Source of the DNA: Sepiola atlantica
Taxonomy: Eukaryota; Mollusca; Cephalopoda; Sepiida; Sepiolidae
Reading direction: 5' to 3'
Assembly (NCBI GenBank): GCA_963556195.1
Contig: OY744529.1
Coordinates: 63,467,580-63,531,579 of the forward strand
DNA: 64,000 nucleotides
In this document: positions 24,264 through 33,199 of the stretch, in pieces
Position numbering within the stretch: the stretch's first letter is position 1
Layout of the letters: each line of letters begins with the position of its first letter
Notes under the pieces: model-generated
The model's database searches: none
Told to the model about the DNA's origin: nothing
The model's input: only the letters and a program-made list of their open reading frames with translations
Position numbers and translations under genes: made by a program

Positions 24264-24327
<64 letters not shown>
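24264..24327. repeat. Compound (TA)n(GA)n microsatellite
   Basis: (TA)n at about 24264-24291 runs directly into (GA)n to about 24327. The same compound tract recurs at 24592-24684 in the same orientation, on the other side of the hammerhead-bearing inverted repeat. Confidence 0.9.
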
Positions 24328-24329
<2 letters not shown>

Positions 24330-24362
24330 AAGAGGGTAGTACAGTTCCAACGAGAGAAAAGT

Positions 24363-24591
24363 ATATATGTAAAAGAGTAAGGCTACCAACATTTGTAAAA
24401 ACTTTTTTTCAACATTTATTTATTATTTTGTTATTTTATCATTTTATGAATTTATATAACGCGTTTCAAGCGGTGGTCCGCTCTCATCAGATATGTAAAT
24501 CCATTTGAAGAAATTATAAAATGATAAAATAACAAAATAATAAATAAATGTTGAAAAAAACTTTTTACAAATGTTGGTAGCCTTACTCCTT

Positions 24592-24600
<9 letters not shown>
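24363..24600. repeat. 85-bp inverted repeat with a hammerhead ribozyme at its apex
   Basis: The left arm (24363-24447: ATATATGTAAAAGAGTAAGG to CATTTTAT) and the right arm (24516-24600) are reverse complements with about three mismatches. The 68-base spacer holds the hammerhead core on the minus strand. The outer strands of ribozyme stem I lead directly into the arms, apart from about a dozen unpaired bases, so a minus-strand transcript could fold into one very long stem I capped by the ribozyme. It probably belongs to the terminal repeat of the Penelope-like element lying upstream on the minus strand. Confidence 0.8.
24448..24502 (-). ncRNA. Hammerhead ribozyme (type I), complete core
   Basis: Minus-strand order: stem I 5' strand GGATTT-AC-ATAT, then CTGATGA (24490-24484), stem II GAGCGG-ACCA-CCGCTT (five Watson-Crick pairs plus a closing G-U), then GAAA (24467-24464), a minimal stem III A-C/G-U around GC, the cleavage triplet GUU, and stem I 3' strand ATAT-AAATTC. 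Stem I has 4 + 6 pairs around a 2-base bulge. Every invariant core base is present. A very short stem III is the known hallmark of hammerheads in Penelope-like elements, which tend to act as dimers; the self-complementary CGCG here would suit that. Predicted cleavage lies between 24458 and 24457. Activity is untested. Confidence 0.8.

Positions 24601-24684
<84 letters not shown>
24592..24684. repeat. Second compound (TA)n(GA)n microsatellite
   Basis: (TA)n from about 24592 to 24646 followed by (GA)n to 24684. It separates the two hammerhead folds. Confidence 0.9.
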
Positions 24685-24688
<4 letters not shown>

Positions 24689-24781
24689 AAGAAGAGTGAT
24701 AAATATGCGACGATTGTCCAAATTTATTTCAAATTTCAATTGTTCAATGCAAGGTGTATTCAGTAATAAACTAGTGTTTAT

Positions 24782-24842
24782 TATTCTTTCCTTAAGCCAA
24801 GGCTTTTCAAAGATCGAAATCTTATCATCAGAGGAGAAAATA
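24782..24842 (-). ncRNA. Second hammerhead ribozyme (type I), complete core
   Basis: Minus-strand order: stem I 5' strand TATTTTCTCCT, CTGATGA (24831-24825), stem II AAGAT-TTCG-ATCTT (five pairs, stable UUCG loop) flanked by an unpaired U-U at the base, GAAA (24808-24805), stem III A-AGCC/GGCT-U around UU, cleavage triplet UUA, and stem I 3' strand AGGAAAGAATA. Stem I has 10 of 11 positions paired, one of them G-U. Predicted cleavage is between 24793 and 24792. The only departure from the usual pattern is the U-U where a G-C normally closes stem II. It shares strand with the other ribozyme and the adjacent PLE. Confidence 0.8.
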
Positions 24843-24949
24843 CAGATGGATAAGTTGGCTTTCGAAAAAACCAAAGTTCAAATATTTGAAAAATATGAAA
24901 ATTATTATTAAAAATTATTAAAATAATTTTTGTTAAAAAAACGTATTGA

Positions 24950-26893
24950 ATAAAAAGAAAAGTTCCGTGAAAAAGATATGCAAATTGTCCGGGTTGTAAA
25001 TTTCCGTTGAAAAGAAGTCCGGTGAATTGTAGAATGGGAAGAAAAACTCTTTGCGTGGAAGCAGATTGGAGAAAATGCTCAAAATGTAGGTAAGTCCAGA
25101 CGCACTTAAAGGGGGTTGAGAAGAGGGAAACAGGCCATTTTTTTAAAGTACTTCCAGGGCCAAGTAAAACAGAAGATATCTCATTCAAGGTTTAAATCCG
25201 AATGAGACAAAAAGGCAAAATGGTTAAAGATTTGAGGTTGGGGGGGGGGGGGGTTATGAGGTACGGGATTGTTTAAAAAGCCGCTTTGTGAATTGGGGGG
25301 AATAAAAAAGAAGGGAAAGGAAAAGGAGGAAGGGTTGGTATGGGGATGTAGTTAAAGTGACAGGTAGGTTAAGGGTGTGGGCGGGCGGTAGGATGTAGGT
25401 TTTAGGGGGTGGGATCAATCTGAAGTGGATGTGGGTATAGAAATTGTTGATTCTTAAAATAGAAATCAAATGAGTGAGCTTCTAACATTTCAGGCAGCTA
25501 AGAGCAAATTAAATTGTAGTTACCAGTTTTGGTTTCTGGGGGTTTAAAAAGGGTTAAAGTAGAATTAGTTAAAAGCATGGTAAAATGAATAGAGGAATGT
25601 TAGAGAGTGAGTGATTAAAATTAGAAATTAAAAATTAAAATTTAAAAGGAGCTAGGGAATAGTTAATTAAAAAAAATTGTATTTTAAAACCAAATTAAGG
25701 GTTTGATGAATAATTAGGAGGGACATTAAATGACCAAGGAGACAAGAGGGGGAAATAAATTAATGGGAAAAGAGTTAGTGAAATTAAAGATCAAGTCTGT
25801 TCTACTCGGTTAGATTGAAATTTAGGAGAGGGGAACAGTGTAAGGGATAAGGATAGATTGTTTGAAACAATTTGTTTCGATTACAAGTAATAGGTGGTGG
25901 AATTGGGTTAGTTCAATCAAAAACTTGAGTGCAGTGTCATTGTTATAATCTATGGATTAAGTGGTGAGTGAGTCGTAACAGGGTAACAATTAACAATTAC
26001 AGTTTAAAATTAAATTAGATATATAAGGGAAGCTTGCAAGGGGTTTCCAAGTAGTATGAAAATATGATTTGAGGGGATGGGGGGGGTGAGATTAGTCAAA
26101 GATAAGATAAGGTGAGCAAAAGGAGAATATACCGATAGAAAATGGCTCGCGAGTAGTTAGAGGGATTAGGATTATTCAAAATAGGCCAAAATAAGTAGTT
26201 ATGTAACTAGCTTGAATCAATCAATTAGTTAAAAAGATTTCTCAAAGGGGGTTATGGAGGCTATTAAGGAGATAGGACAGAAATGCTAGTAACAGTTGAA
26301 ATAATATAAGTGTTATGGGCCAGGGTTGGATTGAAAAATAAAGCAGACTTGCGTTTTGAAGCTAGTGTGTTAGAGATCTGATAAGAATTACAGGGGGATA
26401 TAAATAGACCCAATTGGAGGGGAATTCAAAGGTCGTAGTTAAAAGGAGAACAAAAAGAAGTTACAGGTGAATATGTTGCAATTAGGAAGAGTCCAATATA
26501 AGGACGATATAGTGGAAGTGTGGGAGATAATAAGGGGGTGAGAATAAGAGGCCACGAAGGAGTTTGTGGGTAGGTTTACGGACAGGAGAAAAAAATGTGA
26601 TAAATATAGGAGGTTAGGAGTAGAGCTGAAGTAGAAGAATAATAGGAGCTATATTGCAGATGAGGTATAAATGTCTAGATATTAGATATGTTAATGATCG
26701 GTGGAAAGAGGGGGAATAATGTTAGTTCAATCTACTAAAGGTGTCACGGGTAGATATAGTTGTTAGGTGTAATGGGGAGGAAAAATTTATTGGGAGGGTT
26801 AATTAGTGAGATTAGGGGCGTTAAGAATAGAAGTTACAAGGTTACCCTGGGATATAGTTTTGAGATTTGTCAGATGCTAAAAAACGGGGGGAG
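24950..26893 (-). mobile_element. Probable 3' region of the Penelope-like element, strongly strand-skewed
   Basis: No protein was recognised here. The plus strand is very poor in C and rich in G (for example 25 G and 4 C in 26521-26580), which means a G-poor minus-strand transcript. The same skew continues into the PLE coding region above 26894. That continuity and the hammerheads below 24850 suggest one element unit about 5 kb long on the minus strand. A G14 run lies near 25240-25253. Alternatively this could be an unrelated skewed repeat. Confidence 0.4.
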
Positions 26894-29584
26894 TTATTGG
26901 TTGGGAGGAGGAGTGTCAGAGGGAGTGATGAAATTAATGTATTTAAATTTTCGTTTGTGTCTGCAATTTGAAATAAGTTCATTTTTGGAGTTAATGACAT
27001 TTAAGTTCTTGTGTGCAGTAGCTATCATATAAGTTTCCAAGGTACATAGTTGGCAGAAGGTAGAACCAGGAGTATATGAGTTTGACTTTTTTAATATAGA
27101 CCAACTTAGGGAGTAAGGGATCTTTTTGATGTTAAAGCTTTTTATTAGGTTGGAAAGAGAGGTGCTAGTGGTACTATTATTATTGTGTTTAAAAGAGTAG
27201 ATATGGTTAGAGATTCGAGTCTTTATGGGGAAAGCACTGCCACCAATATAGGTATGAATTTTGTGGGGGGGGTTGTTGTTATATTATTTGTGTTTATATT
27301 ATTGGGGATGCTTACGGTTTGTATGCTCGGATTCAGGTCGAAGTTTAAGTTAGGGTTATTGGTTGGGGAAAATGGGGTGTCTTGGGGGATGAGATCGGAT
27401 CCATTATTAGTTAGAGGTAGTTGTTGGTCAGTGTGGAGGGTGTTATTTAGCGGAGGGGGTTGCTGATGGGGATGGTTGAGGGGAAGAGTGGGAGCTTGTA
27501 TGTTGGCATTATTTTGCATATTGGTATTAATTTGTGCAATGGTGTATTGTTTAACAGTACAGGGATATATAACGTTACTTTGTATGCAATCACCGTTTAA
27601 TGGGCATTCTCTAGATTTTTGGCAGTTGCAGTTATTAGTGGGGTGTATGGTAGGTGTTGTTTGTTGGGCAGATTTAATTTTTTTGTTGTTAGATGTGATG
27701 ATGGTTTGTGCTATATTGGGCATTGTGGAGTAAGAAATTTTAATAGAGTTCTTATTTAAAATAGTGCTGTATTTATGTGGGTGCTTGAACAAGTTATCTA
27801 AAATTTTGAAAAATTCCTTAGCTATATTAGTTTTTACATTGCAATTATAGGGTGGGTTAAACCAAATATTATCCTTTCTTCTAGTTTTTTTATTATTATT
27901 TTCACTGTGTTCTTGAGGGTTAGCTGTTTTAACTATATTAATAGTTTTAGTGTGTCTATTAACATATTTCTTAGGTTTCTTGGGTATCGTGGTGCTAGTT
28001 CGTTGTCTATCTTGTGTAGCCATTTTGTAGGTAATAACATTTAAAGGTTTATTCCCCTGGAGAGAGGGATTATTTTCATATTTAATTTTATCAGTGTATC
28101 CCGAGTAAAGGAGTGCGTTATTATAAAAACTAGAATTTTGTTCGAATATAGGTTTATTAGCTGAAAGTCTTGAAATTGAAGGGACTATTGAGTTAATGAT
28201 GGATTTAGGGTGGTTAGAGTGCTTATGTACATAAAATAGGGTTAGATTAGGTTTGTGGTAAGGGCTAAATGATTCAGAGTTAAGGTCTAGTGTTAGGTAA
28301 AGGAAATTAGATATTCTTTTCTCGGGTTCTATAGTTATGGTTAATCCGAAGTTTTTAAAGAAATTGTGTAGTTTTTTTTTTGGTGTTGTTGTATTGTCTG
28401 GGTCTCTCCCTAGAGATAAAGAGCGCATCATCTCTGTAAAGTCCACCGTGTAAGTGTCCGAATTCAAGCTTTAATTGTCTCAATAAATATAATCCTACTA
28501 GGTCAGTAACCTGGGCAGAGTCTGAGGCTCCCATGGTGATATCAAAGTTGTTGGGGCTATCTTTCCTAGTCCAAAATTTATTGTCAAATTCTAAAAGGGA
28601 TCTCCTGGCTAAAATTATTAGATTTTTTTCAGAGTCTGTAATATCCGAATTATTCTTAGCGAAGATAAGAGCTTTGTTTAGTAGGATAGGAGAAATGGAC
28701 TGATAATAATTATCAATGTCAAAGGTGATGAAGTTCAAGTTAGAATTAGATTTATCTTTGAGGTTTAAGAACCAGTTGGAAACCTCTCCAGATGATTGCC
28801 AGAGGGAGTATGTAATTTTAGCTTTTAATGTAGGAATGATTCTATCTAGGATATTTTTGCTTATAATGCCTATGTCTGATTTGGATGGGCAGATTAGTTT
28901 AATGGAGGGGTTTTCATGAAAATTTATTTTGTGGTCTTTTAAAGTACATCTGGGTGTAGCAGGAGTGAAGATTTCAGCGTAATTCAGGATGTTAAAAGAA
29001 GTTAACAAGGATTTAGCCTCATTGTTAATGCTATTTAAAATGTTATCAGAAGAAGTTTTATATGGTTTGTTCAATTCTTTGTAGATTAAATCTTTGTAAT
29101 CAGAATATTTCAATTTGTAGTAGTTTTTAGTTTTATCCGCTGGGACTATAATGTCAGGGAGTTTTTTGATCTTGTTAGTGAAATTGTTAATTTTTTTGAT
29201 GAAAGGGTTAGGATGCTTATTGTGCTTTTTGAATTTTATGTGTCTAATTAAGTTGAATAAATCATTTTCAAAGTTATTGAGATCATTTTGCTTGGGAAAA
29301 GGAGATGTTTTTAGGCCGTACCTGGATGCAGTTAGACGTCCCAATTTTTTTATTTCCCTGGAGGAGTTCATGGGGAGTGTAAATCCTTTGTGTTCTGGAG
29401 AAGAGATGGTATTTCCGTCCTTTTTCCGGTTTTTATTTTTTTAGTTTAAGTCATAATGGAATGCTCTCCATCTTACGTTTGTAATGAACTTTTTCATGGA
29501 TTGTATGAGTTTGCGAATGTAGGCTTCATTTGAAGGGATCGGAATGTTTTTAGCTGAGAGTGGAAGAAATTCCTTGCTGAACAT
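26894..29584 (-). pseudogene. Penelope-like retroelement: RT plus Cys cluster plus GIY-YIG endonuclease
   Basis: A reverse transcriptase/endonuclease of about 890 codons can be followed from ATG at 29584 to TAA at 26896-26894. The N-terminal IPIPSNEAYIRKLI is followed by an in-frame TAA near 29445. RT blocks are VPADKTKNYYKL, FITFDIDNYYQSI (motif A), MGASDSAQVTDLVGLY (motif B) and GLYRDD (motif C). Next come SNHPKSII, NIWFNPPY and a CxC-CPLxGxC cluster (CNCQ...CPLNGDC). The GIY-YIG domain follows: IYPCTV, then an Asn/Pro-rich insertion of about 96 residues, then HTYIGGS, KTRISNH (catalytic Arg) and FCQLCTLE (catalytic Glu). Two shifts fall in homopolymers: A10 at 28372-28381 and C8 at 27265-27272 (minus-strand bases); each is one base out of frame. 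The Cys cluster recalls Neptune/Naiad-type PLEs, but with the endonuclease C-terminal. Clade is uncertain. Confidence 0.85.
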
Positions 29585-29639
29585 TTCACAAAATAGGAGA
29601 AAGAAGCTCAACTTGGTAGGAGCTTAAAGTAAGATATAT

Positions 29640-30240
29640 ATATTATATGGCCGAAGAACTTCAACATTCTGGCATGGACAGTATTGAGAAGCGATATGTT
29701 GTAGTCAGCCTTACGCATGACTTCTTCGTTTTTCTTCCTTTCTGTCCATGAGATTTATAAAATTCTTCTTAGAAACCATATCTCCGCTGCTTCTAAACGA
29801 CTTTCAGCCATTTTAGACAATGCCTAACATTCGCAACCGTAAAGTAGGATTGTCCATATGTATGCCTTCAAGATTCTGATTTTTGTGTTCATTTTTATGT
29901 TTCTGTTTTGAAAGATGCCCTCCATGCTATGGAAAGCGGATTTTGCCATTGCGATTCATTTCTTGATTCCAACGTCACTTTTCCCATCCGACGTAATATT
30001 GCAACCTAAGTAGTTGAATGTATCCACTTGTCTAATGGTCTCGCCGTTGCATTTGATGTTGCATTTTGGTACTTCAGCCTTTTTGGAGATAACCATGCAT
30101 TCTGTTTTCTTAGCATTGAGTTGCAGTTGAGTTGACGGCTTGGAGAAAATCTTGATGTGAGGAAAAATCGTCGGTAAAAAGAGTAGAGGAAAACAGCATA
30201 CCAAATTCACAGATGGCCTCAACAGGGTCACTGGAATCAC
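29640..30240 (-). pseudogene. LINE reverse transcriptase C-terminal fragment
   Basis: The minus strand reads LNAKKTECMVISKKAE, RQVDTFNYLGCNITSDG and DVGIKK, then after a frame change IRILKAYIWTILLYGCEC, RLEAAEIWFLRRIL, ISWTERKKNEEVM and MLKFFGHII. This is the thumb and C-terminal region of RTE-like LINEs abundant in cephalopods and other molluscs (FKYLG, LLYGCE-W, RRML-ISW-D). Stops are present. It abuts the PLE 5' side at an (AT)-rich junction. Confidence 0.75.
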
Positions 30241-30332
30241 GACTCTAGATCTTATCAGAAAGACCGAATGCAGAGAAGAATGGAGAGCCATGATCATCGA
30301 TGTCTGCAAACAGACCTGATACCTGAAAAAGA

Positions 30333-30335
<3 letters not shown>

Positions 30336-30393
<58 letters not shown>
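30336..30393. repeat. (TA)n microsatellite
   Basis: About 29 TA units, directly preceding the PLE fragment at 30395. A second (TA)n tract follows that fragment at about 30951-31008, so the fragment is bracketed by two of them. Confidence 0.95.
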
Positions 30394-30394
<1 letters not shown>

Positions 30395-30875
30395 CAGGAC
30401 TTCCAATGGGATCCAGTCTCTCAGGATTACTTGCCATCTCATACATGGATAGATTGGAGTGTCAAGCCTTTACATCTGCTATTCAGCTATATTCCTTTCG
30501 AGATACGTTGACGACATTCTGATCCTAACATCGTCACGGGAGGAAGCTGAGAACATCTACACCACATTCTCTAATGCCGACCCATATATACGGTTCATTG
30601 TTGACCACCCTGATGCTTCTGGATCCCTATCACTTCTAGATTTTAACCTTAAAATTTCTGATGAGGGAGCTCTTATAACAAAATTCTACAGGAAGGCAGC
30701 TAGCAGAAACATCTTTGTGCATTACAAGTCGGCCCTCCGTCTAAGAGCCAAAATAGGATATGCGATGAATGAGATAACATGGATCCAAGACATGTGTAGT
30801 GTATTAGCAGACAAAACCGCCTGCACTAGGCAATTCCATCAGGTGCTGGACTTGAATGGATACCCAAAAAATTGA
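30395..30875 (+). pseudogene. Penelope-like reverse transcriptase fragment, 5'-truncated
   Basis: The plus strand reads GLPMGSSLSGLLAISYMDRLE (RT motif B), then after a +1-type shift near 30500 RYVDDILILTSSREEAENIY (motif C, YVDD intact), IRFIVDHPDASGSLSLLDFNLK, ITKFYRKAASRNIFVHYKSA and LRAKIGYAMNE. This order (PMGSS, YVDD, LDF, YRK, HY-SA) is typical of Penelope-type PLEs. It ends at a stop at 30873-30875 without a GIY-YIG domain. Upstream RT is missing. It is a different lineage from the 26.9-29.6 kb element. Confidence 0.75.
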
Positions 30876-30948
30876 AAAAATAAAAAAAGGTATAATTAAA
30901 CAGACGAATTCTGTTATTTTTAACAATGTTTGCATAAAAAAATGCTGC

Positions 30949-31007
<59 letters not shown>

Positions 31008-31015
<8 letters not shown>

Positions 31016-31545
31016 AAGTGACCGTTTGGTCACTCATTGACCTCAGGTTAGATTGTTTGAATCGGTAAAAAGTGAGTTTTCAACAGCAGTTGAATTTTTT
31101 TAATAAAACATTAGTCCCCCTTCTCTCTCTCTCTCTGACTATGGGTTAAATAATATTACTACTTGTGATGATATTTCCATTTGTTTATAATGAACTATTC
31201 CAATCTTCAGTTTTATAGTTTGTTTTTTACCTTTGACTGGTAATAAACCGAGAAAGAGAGTGATGGAAGTGAGAGTGATAGACCCTGTATAAAATAAGAG
31301 CGGGGGGGGGGGGAGCAAACAACATACAGTGAGAGAGGGTGAGAGTGAGAGATAGAAACTTGGTGAATTAATTGCAAATTACGGCTAATTAGAACAATTA
31401 AAATGGAATCTTTTCAAACATAACTCAATCCCAAAACTAAAGAATATATTAATATGTATTTTGTGTGATTTAAATTTTTAAAAGAAACTTAGAGAAACAA
31501 ACGTTTATTAACTCGGCTTTAGTATAATTTACTTGACTTACTTGT
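31008..31545 (+). mobile_element. Dispersed repeat family A, longest copy, with terminal hairpin
   Basis: Begins with the hairpin GTGACC-GTTT-GGTCAC (31018-31033) and contains a CT microsatellite, TAGACCCTGTATAAAATAAG, G12, ACATACAGTGAGAG and TACGGCTAATTAGAA. It ends in AAACAAACGTTTATTAACTC. The first 360 bases are mirrored on the minus strand at 48395-48780, and the last 180 at 46618-46790 and 12290-12515. No coding sequence. The hairpin near one end and the lack of inverted ends would fit a Helitron-like non-autonomous element, but this is inference. Confidence 0.5.
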
Positions 31546-31559
31546 GCATACTCTAGAAA

Positions 31560-32460
31560 GCTTTGCCACATACTTGAGAACAAAATTCTGCCACATCATA
31601 GTCTTGAGCCAGTCTTTCAGCTGTCAAGAACGACATGCAAGTCTCAACCCTTATCTGGTCGGCCCATATCTCTTGGGATCGTCCTCTTGATCTCTCTTGA
31701 ATTAAATCGCCTTGCTATGATTTTTTTACATAGCTGGAGTCTGGTAACAGGGAAATAAGGTCAAACCATGTTAATCTCTTTTTTTTTCTTTTCGAATAAC
31801 GCCATTGATGCATCAAACTTCTTTCTGATATTTGCATTTCTTTGCCTATCTTGCGCACTTACTCTAAGGATAGTTCATAAACATTTCATTTCAAAGACAT
31901 TGAGCTTCCTCTCATGCTCTGCCAGTATAGTTCAGGTTTCACTTACATATACAGCAATAGGAACTATCAATGTATTGTAAAGTCTGAACTTCAGAGACAT
32001 TGATATGTCCTTCCGGCTCTATATCTTTTCTTTTATATGTCCAAATGCAGAAGTTGTTCTTCCTATTCGTCTGCTTATGTCAGATGAGGATCCTAGAACC
32101 ACTGAGCCAAGAAACACAACAAAATTCTTCGTTTTTTTCCAACCGTTTTATCTATTAAGATATTATATTCAGAAGAGGAAATGATTTTACATTTGTGTGG
32201 GTTCACTTTTATCCCCCATTTCTCACAAGAGGTTTCAAGCTCAGAAGCATATCAAAGACAGCGGAAGTGGGTGTGGTGTCATCAGTATAACGAATATTAC
32301 TAGAGAGCTCATTGCATTGCTAAGCACCAGTGTTAATTGCCGATTTTTCAGTTCTTTCATCACAAATTCTAAGAAAATGTTGAAGAGGGCAGAAGAAAAG
32401 AGATGACCTTGGTGTACCCCGACAGTTACTTCAAACCAATTTGTGATATGTCTGTTAAAA
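31560..32460 (-). pseudogene. RTE-like LINE, RT motif C to C-terminus
   Basis: Minus-strand frames read YTDDTTPTSAVFDMLL near 32290 (YADD block), then VSEVQTLQYI-like, SYCCICK and FPVTRLQLCKKIIARRFNSR, then SRGRSQEIWADQIRVETCMSFLTAERLAQDYD near 31680-31600. The last resembles the GR-K-RW-DQI-D-L tail of molluscan RTE-like LINEs. Multiple stops and shifts are present. Motif C Asp pair is retained but the first is preceded by Thr. Confidence 0.6.
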
Positions 32461-32549
32461 ACTACCGCACATTCTTTTTTTTTTTCATTTTAATTTAGTT
32501 TATCTAAAGAGATCAAGGGGCCTACTCCTGAGGCTAACACTTGATTTCC

Positions 32550-33010
32550 CTATGAGTAAAATTTATATCCGAGGGCTCTCTTAAGGATAGATGTGGTTCC
32601 TTTTAGGGCTGCTATCTGTACTTCCCTACAATTTGGTTTTCCGGGGATTGTTTCTAAGTATTTACTTAGATTTTTTTTCACCAGACCAGTTGCCCCCACT
32701 ACAACCGGTATGTTTATTTCATCGAGGGACCATGTTATTTTTAGATCATTTTCGAGATCTTGATATTTTGTTATTTTTTCCCGTTCGGCTCTATTGAGAC
32801 CGTAGTCATTTGGGACGGTTATATCAATGATGAGAGCAGTTTTTTCTGGTTTGTTCCAGATGACAATGTCTGGTTTGATGGCCTTGTCTTTTATGTATCT
32901 GCCTGCCTGTATGTCTTTCTGTGTGTGAACATGCCTGTGGGCATCCACTGTACAGACCATGATCATTAGCTCCTTGTGCTGGTTCAAAGTTGTTGCTCAA
33001 TTCTGACACC
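32550..33010 (-). pseudogene. LINE C-terminal restriction-like endonuclease (R2/R4/Dong-type)
   Basis: A 145-codon open frame (32987-32550) reads IKPDIVIWNKPEKTALIIDITVP, KITKYQDLENDLKITW, VVVGATGLVKKNL and GTTSILKRALG. The KPD (residues 38-40) with an Asp 15 residues later (55) and Lys in the KYQDL block match the PD-x12-14-D...K endonuclease of early-branching LINEs (R2, R4, Dong, NeSL). These insert using a restriction-like nuclease rather than an APE-type one. The RT domain upstream is missing or unrecognisable. The frame is intact to its stop. Confidence 0.7.
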
Positions 33011-33199
33011 GGTCGCTGTGTCAGCCGTGTAGTCTCAGTCAATGCTGCAATAGAAGAATTCTTCCTCCAAATAAAATCAACAACAAACAACAAAATTTTA
33101 TTTTTTAGGAAATTACAATAATGCTTGTTTTTCTGAATAACAAACTTGCCAATGAATATCACAATATACGTCCAAGGAACATCATCCATTAGCTAAGCT

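Noticed and set aside
24035..24508. 157-codon open frame
   Set aside because: The first part is a transposase relic, but the rest reads through (TA)n(GA)n into the inverted repeat, so it is not a gene.
27185..27733. Plus-strand open frames of 85-93 codons rich in Gly, Val and Leu
   Set aside because: They are antisense to the PLE endonuclease region and result from its G-rich plus strand.
30651..30690. CTGATGAGGGAGCTC in the PLE fragment
   Set aside because: It codes for part of the RT (ISDEGALIT); there is no GAAA or stem III in range.
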